Positions 27,360 through 39,549 of a DNA stretch of 64,000 nt are shown here, piece by piece; positions within the stretch are counted from its first letter, which is position 1; each line of letters begins with the position of its first letter. The stretch is from Pilatotrama ljubarskyi. Taxonomy: Eukaryota > Basidiomycota > Agaricomycetes > Polyporales > Polyporaceae. The DNA is taken from positions 629,568-693,567 of the forward strand of contig MU277675.1 in assembly GCA_022385805.1 (NCBI GenBank). The letters are read 5' to 3'. Position numbers and translations under genes: made by a program. The notes below the pieces were generated by a model. The model was given only the letters and a program-made list of their open reading frames with translations, ran no database searches and was not told the origin of the DNA.

Positions 27360-30300
27360 ATGGCTCCGAAGCGGCAGAACGAATCGCGCCAATCCGATGA
27401 GCTCTCTGGACGCGAGCGGAAGAAACAGAAGACCGCCATCGCACGGACTATAGCAATACAGTCCGCGGCGGGCCCATCAACTGCGAGTGAAAGTGCGAGT
27501 GCAGGGCCATCCAAATCGGTCCGTTTTGACAGTGAGATTTGCGTCCTGCCTCCGCTTCCGCCTCACTCAAACAATTCTGGGGTAGGTATGAAGGGTCTGC
27601 CTGGAGCACTTGACGTAGAGAAGTTCGCGGAGGTGAGGAATCCGGCTTATTCTTTCATATATGTTATACATATCCCCCGCTGTAGTCACGAGCATTCGAG
27701 ATCAATGCCATGCATGAAGCGATGCAAAACGCTCGGTATGTTTCCCTCTCCCCGATAGTAAGGCTTACCGTCTATTCACTTCCGTTCAGGTCAAATTCTA
27801 CGCAGAGAGCTTGGCAGCAACTCCCTCGTCATCTCCGTCGCAGAGCTGCTAGTCATGACGTCCGACGCGTGCCGCTTAGATTGCGAGACAAGGCCCGCGC
27901 AGAGGTACCGTTAGGAAGTATGTCTTTGAGGATTTGTGCTCACCTGCGACCCGGAAAGATGGACCCAGCGCGACGGAAAGCGTTGGGACGCAGTATGCCT
28001 AAGCGGAGCAAGAAGAATCAGCTTCCGCGTACCGTGCAACTACTTCGCCGTCAGAGTAGGCACCACTTTCCCCATTTCGAGACAAAGTTTGACTAGCGCG
28101 TACCACAGAGGACAAGACATGGCTCGAGACGCATATATGGCACGCCAAGCGGATGCACATGGATAACATGTGGGGTTACCGACTGGTGCGTACCGCAGTT
28201 GGATATCTCGAGCTCCTCAGAAGCTGAACACCAGCCGTAGGCTATCACCCCTACAGAGAAGTCTTTCCGACCCTCCCATCGCGCTTCCGTGCACGGCTCT
28301 ATCGTCCACGATGCATCTTACTTCGCCACCATCGAGTTGCAGGGCCCGGAAGATATCTTGCGTGCTATCCTTGATAGCTGCTGCGACTGCCAGGGACCCA
28401 GTCCTGGAGCTAAAAGGTTACATCTCGTTGCTGAGACTCGCCCGCGTGTTGATATTAAGGCTCTCGACTATACAGGTTCCTGACAGGTGCTCGTGCTCTG
28501 GAGACACATGTTTATGGATATACTACCTATCCCCACAACCTCATAGCACCCGCGACGGTCCTTTGGCAAGCCGACGCCGGAATGCCTAACAGCAGCAACG
28601 CTCCAGAGGGTTCCAGCAGCAAGAACAAGGGCAAGGGCAAGGCCAAAGAGAAGGCAGCACCGCCAGCTTCCAGTGACCCACAACAGCGCCTCCGAGTCGT
28701 TTGGATACGCATACATCCCTCTGTCACTGCCGAAGTGCATCGCGTTCTGCGGCTTGCTGCATCGTACGTACTTGATTCGGCGAAGCAGGCTGGACGCGTT
28801 GCCAGAGTCGAGATGGCCGATTTGAGGGAGCAGTTTAACGTCTTTGAAATAATGGGTCCCAAGGCTAGTCAGGTAATAAAGGGCGCCTTGAAGCCGGTGG
28901 ACGACAAACGGGGAGATTTTGCGAAGGTGAGTTTGGATCGTGATGGATCACCACATCGTCTTATGCCTCCGTACCAGTTCTGGGCTTCGTTGAGCAAGCT
29001 ACAGTCGGCGGGATCCGTGCCAAGAGGTATGGTCATCGGCTTCACCGTGCACGACCCTCGATTGAGGTGAGCTATGCTCTATATTCGACGGGAGTGTATT
29101 ACTGACCACGCTCCCGCAGTTTCCCACCTAAAAACGCGAAGGTCGAGGCTGACAGCAGTGCAACGCTGTCACCTGCGTCCACGGTGTTCCCCTCCGCCGC
29201 GCTCGCCGAGAGTCAAATATGGGACGAGGACACAAGAGTCTCCCTCCGCAAGCCACGATACAAGAAGAAAGACATCGATCAGCGGCGATCTAACGTACGC
29301 GAGTATCGTTGCCCTGCCTATGCTCCTTCTCATGGTATTCGCAGAACCTCGTCCCGGGCGAGCCTCTTAAGGCGGAGCGCAAAGACGACCGCATTCCCGT
29401 CCTCCTCATTCAGCGCTCCGTCGAGAACAGCGCCTTCGCACAGTCCGCCTCTACCTCATCCACTCGCCACAGCACGACAAGGTCTCTGCATGGTTGGACG
29501 CTCATCGTCCCGCAGGGCTGGGGCATGCCGTTCTTCTCATGTCTCACCTACACTGGCACCCGAGTAGGCGGTCAGCGTGAACGCCAGACGCAGGCCTTTG
29601 AAGCTGGTTGCGCATATTTCCCACGCGACTTCGTGACGACAAGCGCGTATGAGGAGTACGCGGAGGATAGAGCGGAGGAAGATCTGGAGACATGGGAGCG
29701 CAAGCCACCCGCAAAGAGGCCGAATTACGAGAAATTGGGCACGAGGAGCCCATGGAGGGCGGACTGGGAGGTGGTCCTTGGAATCGAACGCACCGATGGA
29801 GCTGCAGCGGTCGAGCAACACGGAGAATTCCTGGATACGCAAAGGAATCTCGTCATGGAGGACGTCACTCAGCCTGCGCTCGAGCTCGCATCTACGTCTG
29901 GACGGAATATGAAGGCGCAGTCATGGCTCCTTCGGGGCTCAGATGTCCCAGCCATTATCGCGGACGTATTGTCAATGCTAAGCCCCGCCGCTGGCGTTCT
30001 CGTTCATATCAACCAGGCGCGGGCGAAGCGCAAGCTCGACCCGCTAGACGCGTCTATACGCGCGGAGGACCTCATGCGTACGGCGCTCGTGCAGGTTGCG
30101 ATCTTCCTCTGTGGCCGCGGTTGTCCTGATGACCTCGCTGTCATCTACCGTGTAGAAGACGAGAAGGCGCGGAAGTGGATCAGTGCGGAGGCGAGGAAGA
30201 AGAGGGGGTCTTCATTGTTGGGTGATGGTCCTGATGAGACCGAGGTTCGTTGAATGCCTTTTCATTACAATTCCATACTAACGCTATCCATGAACCATAA

Positions 30301-30593
30301 GTTGTCTCGAGCGGCACCATCTACCGGGAGCGTCATCGGCTATGTCACGACAGGCAACTTCTCGCTTTCTCTCGGTGAGGGTCACGCGGTAGGCGCGATG
30401 CCATTCGTTCAGTACCTCGAGATAAGTAAGCAAGCACGGAGGTCCGTTTCGCTTTCTATACTTGCAGTCTCCGGAGTACTCACGCGTGGTGCCGTGTCCA
30501 CCTAGGCTACGTAATGAATCGAAGCTGCTCGTTGAAGTACGCAATCGCGACGAGACCGTCTGCCGCGCCGCCACGGTGGAGCTTCTATACTGA
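27360..30593 (+). CDS. POP1: POP1, large protein subunit of RNase P and RNase MRP
   Basis: Twelve exons (27360-27632, 27686-27735, 27790-27904, 27959-28055, 28109-28185, 28241-28416, 28476-28926, 28978-29066, 29120-29294, 29345-30244, 30302-30441, 30506-30593) give 876 residues. The POP1 N-terminal signature is clear: [36 protein letters not shown], then [20 protein letters not shown] and [20 protein letters not shown]. The central POPLD-type region includes [19 protein letters not shown]. The C-terminus has [20 protein letters not shown] and ends in [18 protein letters not shown]. By family it organises the RNA-protein core that trims tRNA 5' ends (RNase P) and processes rRNA (RNase MRP) in the nucleus and nucleolus. 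The penultimate intron uses a GTCCGT donor, chosen because the nearer GTAAGC breaks the frame. Confidence 0.94.
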
Positions 30594-31228
30594 TTATCCG
30601 CATACAATCCTGGAATGTGTCAGTCGTACAGGCTGTCCCACTATATTGTAGGGGCGTAACCTCTTCGGTCCGATCTCTGTGGCATGACGTACCGCGAAGC
30701 CTCATCGGTGACCTGAGTGCGCGTTGTTACATCCCAAGCAGGTACAGTAAAAAATTCCAGGTCCCCCTCTGAACTCGGCGAATCACTCTTGCCGGTATAT
30801 TACTCAGGCAACCTATGCCCGTCACTACAGCCGGACTGCGGATGGAGGCACATTGGTGCGTATCCGCTTCTGGTCGTGGCCTTTTTCCTCTTCAGCAGTC
30901 CGTGTTTAGCTGAACTGCTGACTGTATTGGTCAGCCTAGCCCAGCTACCACTGTGAGGTTGTCGCGGTGCTCGTCAGCCTGCACGATGTCCGTGAGAAGT
31001 GACCACCTCCCGTATGGCGCCCTGGAGCCGTGTGCGCTTCAGATATCTCTCACAGGCAGGCATGTATGATGACATGCCAGGGCATGTGCAAACCCACTCT
31101 CCCGCTATCTGTCAGAGCTGTCGCGGCGTCTGCCCGCTAGATTGCTCACGAATGCTTCTGCCGGAAGCTACATATACGAACCGGAGCCTGCAGGTCGTGT
31201 CGTATCGCATGCAGCAACGTTCTTCGTC
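30594..31228. other. Intergenic region upstream of the first P450 gene
   Basis: This separates POP1 from the first cytochrome P450 gene. Open frames here are short and unassigned, and no gene is supported. Confidence 0.5.
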
Positions 31229-33362
31229 ATGTCAACCATTGCTTCTAACCTCGCTGGCTATGCTCTCGCGCTGGCTTTCGTGCTCCTCACCATACTCTAT
31301 ATGCGTTCTGTGCTCTCATGGACAGCACGGATGCGAGGCCTCACGCTTCCTCCTGGGCCTAGACGGCTACCGGTCGTAGGGAACTTCTTCAATATGCCAA
31401 AGAACAGACCTTGGGAAGGGTATCGGGATATGCGCGAGAAATACGGTGCGTAGTGACGCCTGGAGCTCATTACCGTACTGCTCACTTTTCCCGAAGGTGA
31501 TGTCATATATCTGCAAGTCCTTGGCCAATCCATGCTTGTCCTCAATAGTGCAGAAGCCGCCATTGAGTACCTTGACAAACGTTCGGAAAATACCTCGGAC
31601 AGACCTCAAAATCCAGTCGTCGAAATGTGCGTGGACTTGTCCGGGACGGATGCAGAGGTCAACCTTGGGGTTCGCTTACATGTCTGCGAAAAGGTCGGGA
31701 CAAGACTTGAACCTGGGCCTCATGCCGTACGGCCCATGGTGGAGACGCCATCGACGTACATTTTGGCAATATTTCCACCCGGGCGTGGTCCCGAAGTACC
31801 AAACGATTCAGCAGGCAGAAGCGTACAAGTTCGTAGGCAACCTACTAGGGTCCCCCACTCGCTTGAAGAGACATATCAGAAAGTGAGTATCCAGTGACCA
31901 CACAGCGCTGTGCAGTGCATTTTCGAACGCCTGGTTTGAGCAGCACCTTTGCAACCACCATGTTGAAGCTCCTCTATGATGTCGACGTCAAAGACGAGGA
32001 TGACGAACACATCCGGATGATGGACGCGGCTTTCGAGGCCATCAAGCTAGCCACTCCTGGGCAGTTTGCGGTAGAGATATTCCCCTTCTTGCGTCATCTT
32101 CCCGCGTGGTTTCCGGGAGCAGGCTTTCAGACGCTTTTTGCTAGCTGCAAAGCGGCGAATGACTATTTGAAACATGTGCCATTCGACGAAGTCAGGGAGT
32201 CTCTGGTGAGTTGACAATCTCCTCACAGAGACATGATATAAGTGACTTATGCTAGCCGTGGACATCCCAGGAGCGGGGGCAGGGACGCGTTTGTATTGCT
32301 GCTGACATGCTTGCGAGAGATAAACTGATTGCCGAGTCAAGTCATATCCGAATGGAGGACGATGACGAGGACGAGGATGAAGTAGTGAAGAACGTCTGTG
32401 CCGTGGCCTTCGAGGGTGAGACGCCTGAAATTATTGAGGCCAAACTTCCTGATAGATCTTCCTTGCATCTGCACAGGGGGATCCGATACAGTGAGTCCGA
32501 AACATGTCTACCTTGGATGACGAATGACACATCCTCCCTCTCAGACTTTTTCTGTCCTGCAGGCAGTTTTCGTTGCTATGGCTCTTCATCCCGATGTGCA
32601 GAAGCGAGCCCAAGCTGAGTTGGACGCAGTCGTTGGTCCCTCCCGCCTACCGGACTTTGGCGACAGCGATCAGCTTGTCTACGTCAATGCGCTCGTCAAG
32701 GAAGCCCTGCGTTGGCATGTCGTCGTGCCCCTCACGATTCCGCATCGCACGGTCAGAGATGACGAGTTTCACGGATACTTCATACCGGGTGGTACCACCC
32801 TTATGGCGAATGTCTGGTGCGTTCATGGTTTGGTGAACTGTTGTCGACATATCAGCTAATTGCACGGGAACTAGGGCAATTCTGCACGACCCGGAAGCAT
32901 ATAACGATCCCGATGTATTCCGGCCGGAGCGCTTCATACGAGATGGCAAACTCGATCACACCGTTCGAGATCCTGTTTCATTCGCGTTCGGCTTCGGCAG
33001 AAGGAAAGTTCTCCGGTGTTGCTATTGATCACTGTCACTGACGTTCGGTTTGGCAGGATTTGCCCAGGGCGCTACTTCGCAAACTCCTCCTTATTCATCA
33101 CGATTGCCTCCATCCTCCACGTCTTCGACATTGGGCTTCCCCTCAACGAGAAGGGCGAAGCCGTCCAAATCAAGTACGAACAAAGTCATGGCCTTCTTTC
33201 GTGCGTCATCCTCCTGCTCTGCCCAGCACACTCTCGAACTATCCAATGCTCTACAGATATCCCACGGACTGTCGGTGCACAATCAAGCCACGCTCGGCGA
33301 GGGCCGCCGCTTTGATTCTGGACGCTCAGACCCGGATGTCAGCTGGGGGGCCGAACATCTGA
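31229..33362 (+). CDS. Cytochrome P450 monooxygenase, tandem copy 1, with a non-GT donor before the heme-binding exon
   Basis: Ten exons (31229-31445, 31497-31626, 31694-31882, 31944-32205, 32271-32415, 32477-32490, 32545-32816, 32875-33003, 33057-33200, 33257-33362) would encode 535 residues. Visible parts are an N-terminal membrane anchor, the proline hinge LPPGPRRLPVVGN, the C-helix motif MPYGPWWRRHRR, the I-helix threonine in GGSDTTF (a 14-nt exon), the ExxR motif in KEALRWH, FRPERF, and FGFGRR joined to ICPGRYFA with the heme cysteine. The intron before ICPGR starts with GA at 33004, where the sister gene has GT. Without splicing, a stop follows within 11 codons. A GTGTTG donor 12 bases downstream would keep frame but insert four residues into the heme loop. 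By family it oxidises a hydrophobic substrate at the ER with P450 reductase. The substrate is unknown and function is doubtful. Confidence 0.85.
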
Positions 33363-34344
33363 AGCGGCAGGAGATAGTGGCCATTGGCAACACGCGCGCC
33401 CTGCTACCAAGGTCCAAGAGTAAGAACAACCAAGCACGACGTCCAGTGCAAACAGTCTATTGCAACACTTCGCTTCGTTCTATGTAGGATTGACGGCTCA
33501 ATGTACACCTGCAGTCTCCATACTTGACACGTGCCTTCGTTTTCTGCGGGGCTCTCATGTCCTCGTCACGGGCTCACGTTCTCCGCTAGAGTCTCCGTCT
33601 GCAGATCTAGCAACCTGCTTTACAAGCCACTTCGCCTCTCCGTCCTCGGTAGTCACAACCGGCCCTACCCTCTTGAGTTCGCAGCTTAGTATACCAACTG
33701 TCAACGGCGGTGAATTCATTGTCCCACTGCTGTAATATGAATCGGTTTCCGAGGATCCGCACACGCAACTCAAGGCGAGTTCCTGTCACCGTGGCGGAAG
33801 GTGGCTTATCTGTTAACTTTCTCTCCTCAGCCGCGACAAGACGTACCTCTTGGTCAACCCAGACTGTTCCGCAAGCCGTCCGCGGCTGGAGCCTTAGGTT
33901 GCGTCAGCAAGCAGCTAGGTTTGCACCCACTCCTCTGGGTGTGAACGATCTTGGTCTATCATGGAGCAAGCGTTCACATGTGCGATATCAGTGCCTCAGT
34001 CGTCCATGGGATTGGATGGTGCGAGATGAGCATCAGCATAATATCCGCTTGCAGGCCAGGAAGCGTACAGAATAGGCTCTGTTCTGATAGGATCGTTGCT
34101 TGGTGTGTACAAGTATCTCTCACAAGATGCTGAGCTGATTTTGTCTATGCTTCCTAGTAGATCACGGGTGACGCTACCATCCGATGCCGCGCCGTCAAGG
34201 TTCATCTAATCGCCGTCGAGTCCTTGAAGCTAGAGCCAGCCTGGCGGCAACTTCCCTCATACAGTACGTGCGATATAACGGAGCCTGACTTGAGCATATA
34301 CAGCGCAAACGTTCTCGGCGCACCCCCACTGTACCACACGTACC
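33363..34344. other. Spacer between the tandem P450 genes
   Basis: About 980 bases separate the stop of copy 1 from the start of copy 2. I looked for a third, decayed P450 and saw no recognisable motif. No gene is supported. Confidence 0.45.
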
Positions 34345-36493
34345 ATGGAGGCTTACAGTTCGTCTATCTCCGCTTATGTGGTCCCACTGGTCATCTTGGT
34401 AATCGTCGTCGAGTACGTACGGTCAAGCTTGGACTGGAAAGCGCGTACACGGGGACTGCCACTACCACCTGGTCCTAAGCCCCTTCCAATCGTTGGAAAT
34501 ATGCTGCATTTGCCTAGGACCAAACCATGGACTGGCTTTAGGGACATGCGTGCAACATATGGTTAGTGGTACGCTTCTCCTACGAAGATCGCTTCAAATT
34601 TATGTGTATCCCGTAGGTGACATGGTATACCTACGGGTCCCTGGGCAGCCCTTGCTCGTCATCGGTGGTGCACACTTAGCTACCGAGTACCTCGAGAAGC
34701 ATTCGACGAACTCGTCGGATAGGCCAACTAGCCCTGCGATCAAAATGTGGGTATTTACAGCCTAATATTCGATTGCACTTGTACACTTGAACCCTGCGGC
34801 GCTCACTGGTATCACATTCTGCTATACTAGGTCGGGTCAAGACTTCAACTTTGGCTTCATGCCCTACGGGCCATGGTGGAGACGTCACCGCCGGGCATTT
34901 TGGCAGTACTTCCATCCGGCAACGGCTGTGCACTACCAGTCAATACAGCGGGCCTCGACTCACGGCTTTCTGATCAAGCTCCTTGAATCACCGGGACGCC
35001 TGAAGAACCATATCAGGTGGTGAGCCGGATCGGCATGTGTCGTTGCGCGCTGACATTTTCAACAATTTTTAGGTCGTTGACCGCCACTATGCTCAAGGTC
35101 CTATTTGACATTGACGCCGCAAGTGAGGACGACGCATACATCCGCATCGTGGAGACCGCTCTCTTGATTAACGCGCGAATCATGCCTGGTGGCTCTGCCG
35201 TTGAGATGTTCCCCTTCCTGCGTTACCTGCCGTCATGGTTCCCCGGCGCAGGCTTTCAGAATGCCTTCAAGCAATCCAGATTAGCGAACCAGCATATCAA
35301 GAATGCGCCTTTTGACAAGGCTAGGGAGTCCATAGTGAGTTCTGGTGCTTTTCGACTTATACGTATCGAGAAGAAAGCAATCATCACTTACATATAGCAC
35401 GTGGCAGATACGAGGCGAAACGCGAACGTGTGTTGTTGCTGAAATGCTGGCAAGGTTGGAAATGGAGCCAACGCAAGATCCCGATGAAGCAGTCGAGATA
35501 TATAAAAACGTTTGCGGCGTCGCTTTCGAGGGTAAGTCACAAAAATACTATATACACCCATCCCTTCCACTACTCAGCATCTAATCATTATCTCCCTGGC
35601 CGTGCAGCTGGAACCGATACGGTAAGCGTCATACTCGTCTATCTTGTTGTACGTCAATGCTCGACTACGACCCGTCCGCAGACGTTCGCGGCCGCTTACG
35701 CCGCCTTCGTCGCTCTGGCCCTCAATCCTGAAGTGCGGAAGAAAGCTCAAGCCGAGATCGACGCGGTCGTAGGTCCTGCCCGGCTCCCCGACTACAGTGA
35801 TAGCGACGCGCTGGTCTACGCGAATGCCCTCGTCAAAGAAGTGCTGCGCTGGCATGTCGTCGTCCCTTTATCGATCGCACACCGGACCATCAGAGACGAC
35901 GAGTTCAATGGGTACTTTATACCTGCGGGGACCTCTGTCATTCCCAATGTCTGGTACGTTCAATACCTTTTGTCTTGACCACATACCGCGTTGGAGGCAG
36001 CGAATATCGAAAACAGGGAAATGCTGCACGACCCCGAAGCTTACGACCACCCTGACGAGTTTCGTCCGGAGCGATTCATACGGGACGGGAGACTGGATCC
36101 AACTGTCCGGGATCCCACCTCGTTCATGTTCGGTTTTGGGAGGAGGTGGGTCTGCTCCCATCGCTACTTCCCGTCCCTCCTGACCTCGTCTCCGAAGGAT
36201 CTGTCCTGGTCGACACTTCGCGAACGCCAGTCTATTCATCCTGATCGCATCTGTCCTGCAAGTCTTCGACGTCGAGCTCCAGACTGACGAGAATGGCCAA
36301 CCGCTCCGTGCCGAGTATCAGCAGACTCATGGCCTCGTCTCGTGAGTTTCCTGCCACCTGGATGTGCTTACGACGAGTACTCGAGCTTCATACTCTCAGG
36401 TATCCTGAGGATTGCCCGCTCACCATAAAACCTCGCTCCGCTGAAGCCATCGCCCTGACCAGAAAAGCCCAGGGAGGACTCGCAGCCAAGTAA
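34345..36493 (+). CDS. Cytochrome P450 monooxygenase, tandem copy 2 (intact)
   Basis: Ten exons (34345-34561, 34617-34746, 34831-35019, 35073-35334, 35408-35531, 35608-35621, 35682-35953, 36017-36145, 36198-36341, 36400-36493) encode 524 residues. The layout is: membrane anchor, LPPGPKPLPIVGN hinge, MPYGPWWRRHRR, I-helix AGTDTTF, KEVLRWH (ExxR), FRPERF, and FGFGRR joined to ICPGRHFA with the heme cysteine. Seven of the ten exons have exactly the same length as in copy 1, and all phases agree, so the pair arose by tandem duplication. All donors here are GT. The substrate cannot be read from sequence. By family the enzyme sits on the ER membrane, and such clusters in wood-decay fungi act on xenobiotics or secondary metabolites. 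Confidence 0.93.
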
Positions 36494-36985
36494 CAGCGGC
36501 GAAGGCTCGTGAACTGGGCATTTCGTACAATCGCGGCATGATGGAGAGGTTTCCGTTAGCTATACGCGGTGACTCAGCTGTGAATGGTGCAAAAATTTCG
36601 TTGATGCACGCCCATTGCGATATATGCGACTCCGATTGATTCGATGGCATGGGCAGAAATGGGTGAGGGTTGCGCAGAGAGCCATACAGATGCAGTAGAC
36701 AACACGAAAAGAAAATGCGGTATTGACGAGATATAGTTAGATCAGCAGGTGCCCAGTTCAGGATGACAAGAGCATCTCCGAGCGACAATATATACCGATG
36801 AGGGCCTGCACCCTATCTACATTTTGCGGAGTTTTAGTTAGTTCACTCTACCTCCGAGTCGAGTCTGAGGTCGTGGCGCTTTCTGCAAGGCCCATTGATC
36901 GTCAGCAAGCGTACTTGTAGGAGGGATGCAGCACGCTTACCGACTAGGCCCTACGAATTGGATGGTAGCCTCCTCGGCCTTCTTA
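36494..36985. other. Intergenic region between convergent genes
   Basis: It lies between the 3' ends of P450 copy 2 (plus) and the seven-TM gene (minus). I see no gene here. Confidence 0.5.
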
Positions 36986-39254
36986 CTACTCTATCAGTCC
37001 CTCGCTCGTCAGACAAGCTGGCAAAGACGCCAACAGAAAAGCACCTACGTCGCCATCGTCATCACGATCCTCACCCTGCGAGCGCACAATGTCGAGTTCG
37101 ATATTCATCGGCTCCGGCGCGCTCTGCAGCACCACGCGGAGTCAGCCACCTGTCAGCCCTCATGGAACAGAGGACGCACCTTGGCGTCTGCATGGACGTT
37201 GAAGTGCACGCTATGCGACGTTTCTAAGGGACCGGCGCTCCCGCCAGAGCGGGACGTGTACGTGCCCGTGCGGCCACTGCTGCCGCGTGCATGCTGGTTG
37301 ACGCTCGATTCTTCGGGGACGCCGCGCCCGCGGTGAGTATTGCGGAAATTAAGCCTAACGGAGGGGCCCAGTGTGTCAGGAAAAAGGGAAACAGGATTTG
37401 GAGAAGACGTGGACGTACATTGATAGGATGCTGTTGATGTAGACTATGATGTGGGTAAGATCAGCTCAGTGCAAACGACGAGAAGGATATACGCGTACTT
37501 TTGCTGCCGACCCAGTGGAACAGGATCCATACTTGCTGGTTCGGCATCGTCACGAGCTGATGGTCTGTGAGCAAATGTCATCCAGTGGTGGTAGTATCGA
37601 AGGACTCACGGTGACGAGCGACGTCGTCTGGAAGATGCTACACGGAATGACGCCTTTCAGAACAGCGCTAAGAGCACGACTGAAGTCTTTATCCTTACGC
37701 GAAGAATACCCCACGGTTGACCCCGTAGACGACAACTGTCTCATACCACCCTTCCGGCCTGATGAAGTGACGGTGAATTATGAGTAAGGGCTAGGTAAGA
37801 CTCAATGAGGCTCAACAGGACTCACGTAGTCATTTCAGGGTAGCGAGACGGGCGGAGGTACCAATGCATCAAGGTCGCGATGAGTATGTCGGCCGCGACG
37901 GACAAACCCCAGCATATGCCTTTGGTCAGCTAGAAAAGTAGGTCTCAAACTTTTGGCCGCTCTAAGGGAGGCCAAAATGATCGCACCTTGACGCTCTTGG
38001 AGACTACTTGTGCAAAGAGTGACTGGTTTGTCCTGTCATTGCGTCAGTCGCGCATAGACGGCGACTCAGTAGGATTCAGCTCACATTTGCGCGGCGCTCG
38101 CTTCAGTTCGTCGAGTAAGCAGCTAGAACAGGCGCGGAGCCAAGCAAGACTCACCAAGGTCGAACGCTAGAGGAAGAGAACAACCACATATCCGCTTAAG
38201 TACTGGCTCACTCTGCCATTCGTGCGGCACTCACCAAATGCGCCCATCGCTAAGATCACCTGTTGAGCAGTCATCAGTGCGAGACCAGTAAACAGCTATT
38301 ATGTACGCACAATGAGCAGCGGTATCAACGGCCGCCTACCGCTAACTGTAAAATCGGTCAACATATGCGCATATGTGCACAAATGACGTTAACAATCACC
38401 GGTCCAGATACGGAAAGCATAGTAGCTGAACGCATGTTAGCGTACTGCCGGACACTGCTGAGCTTCGATGGACTCACCATTGTACGACGAGAGCGAGAAA
38501 AACCTTGAGACAAAACGTTAGCGAGCGTTGTTTCCTTTTCACAGTTTCGAACGGACCGAAAGCGCTTCTTCAGCCTGAGCAGGAATCAGATACGAGGATA
38601 AGCGTATAGTGGGGCCACCTACGATGAACGTTCTGTAGCACCGGCTGTCAGCTCGTGGTCAAAGATCTGGTGAGATTTAGTCCTTACCTTGTTGTCATGA
38701 GTTGTGAGAAGGGTATCATGAAGTCCGTGATCAAGTAGCGGTATATGCTGGGCGGACATGAGCGCGCCGGCTATGTTCTGGCGCATGTATACGTACGTAT
38801 GCGACACTACGAGTCGCATGAGTCATTGTGGGATGGAAACGGTGTCGGATCACTCACAGAGAGTCGTTACTGCTGTATCCACAGCCCTGCAGGATTAATC
38901 CATGTTCAGCACCGTTAAGTCCTTCGGAGTGATAGACGCGCATACCATAGTAGGCCAACCTGGAATGACAGATCGCGTCAGTGCATATTCGCCTCGACGC
39001 AGCAGCAGATGGACTCACGATGTATTTGGTTGCCTTCTGGTCCGCAGGGAACCGTGTATAGTATATGTATGTTTCTGACGCGGATCAGCCGCGTGCCCCC
39101 TCACGCCTCATATGCAGCTACACTCACGAAAGAAAGTGAGCCCATAGAGAGTCACGGTAAAGATAAAGCCGATCAACAGCACTCCGAAGGTCGCTGTGAG
39201 CTCAGACGTGGGTGTCACAGGTGGTACCAGAGGGACGCTGACGTTCGAGCTCAT
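36986..39254 (-). CDS. Seven-transmembrane protein of the agaricomycete DUF6534 type
   Basis: The gene starts at 39254 (MSSNVSVPLVPPVTPTSE) and is split into more than ten short exons, several under 40 nt. Segments read in phase include FGVLLIGFIFTVTLYGLTFF, YIYYTRFPADQKATKYIVGL, LWAVDTAVTTLLSHTIYRYL, ITDFMIPFSQL, VVQCYYAFRIWTVSGRRPLI, VILAMGAFAFDL and ICWGLSVAADILIATLMHWY. These then lead to VYINSILSMLNFRNTHRGRG and a hydrophilic C-terminal tail. This order matches the DUF6534 membrane protein family as I recall it. Such proteins are abundant in mushroom-forming fungi and resemble receptors, but no ligand or G-protein coupling is established. The exact stop (36986) and some middle junctions are tentative. 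Confidence 0.7.
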
Positions 39255-39549
39255 CGTGTGCGGTGAATGACGAGGGCGTCGCTATGAGGGCAGGTGGTGG
39301 TGAGGAAGCAGGCAGGGCAACATTTCCCGGGTGCGCGAGGCAGCTGTAAGAGGGCAGGGCGGAAGGCGGGTGTGTGAATGGGAACATGGCGAACGACGTC
39401 GCTTCAGACTCCGGCCCTGCCGTCTCACTTTGGGCATTCCGCACAGAACCCCTAACCCTAGGCTCAGTCTACACTAACCCCGATCAGGCAAGATCTGCTT
39501 CCGTCGCCGACCACCCACTACCATCTCTAACTTGTCAGTACTCCTCGCC
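39255..39549. promoter_or_regulatory. Divergent promoter of the DUF6534 gene and CDC123
   Basis: The start codons are 295 bases apart and point away from each other. A telomere-repeat-like element lies near the CDC123 side. No TATA box stands out. Confidence 0.55.
39447..39460 (+). promoter_or_regulatory. Telomere-like box in the CDC123 promoter
   Basis: AACCCCTAACCCTA contains nearly two units of the fungal telomere repeat (TTAGGG on the other strand), about 90 bases before the CDC123 start. Telomere-like boxes are known binding sites for Rap1/Tbf1-type or Myb factors in promoters of translation-related genes in some eukaryotes. The role here is inference. Confidence 0.4.

Noticed and set aside
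33363..34344. A decayed third P450 between the two copies
   Set aside because: I searched the spacer for the hinge, ExxR, PERF and heme motifs in all frames by eye and found none.
31229..36493. A secondary-metabolite gene cluster around the P450 pair
   Set aside because: No polyketide synthase, NRPS, terpene synthase, prenyltransferase or transporter lies nearby. Flanking genes are POP1, a seven-TM gene and CDC123.
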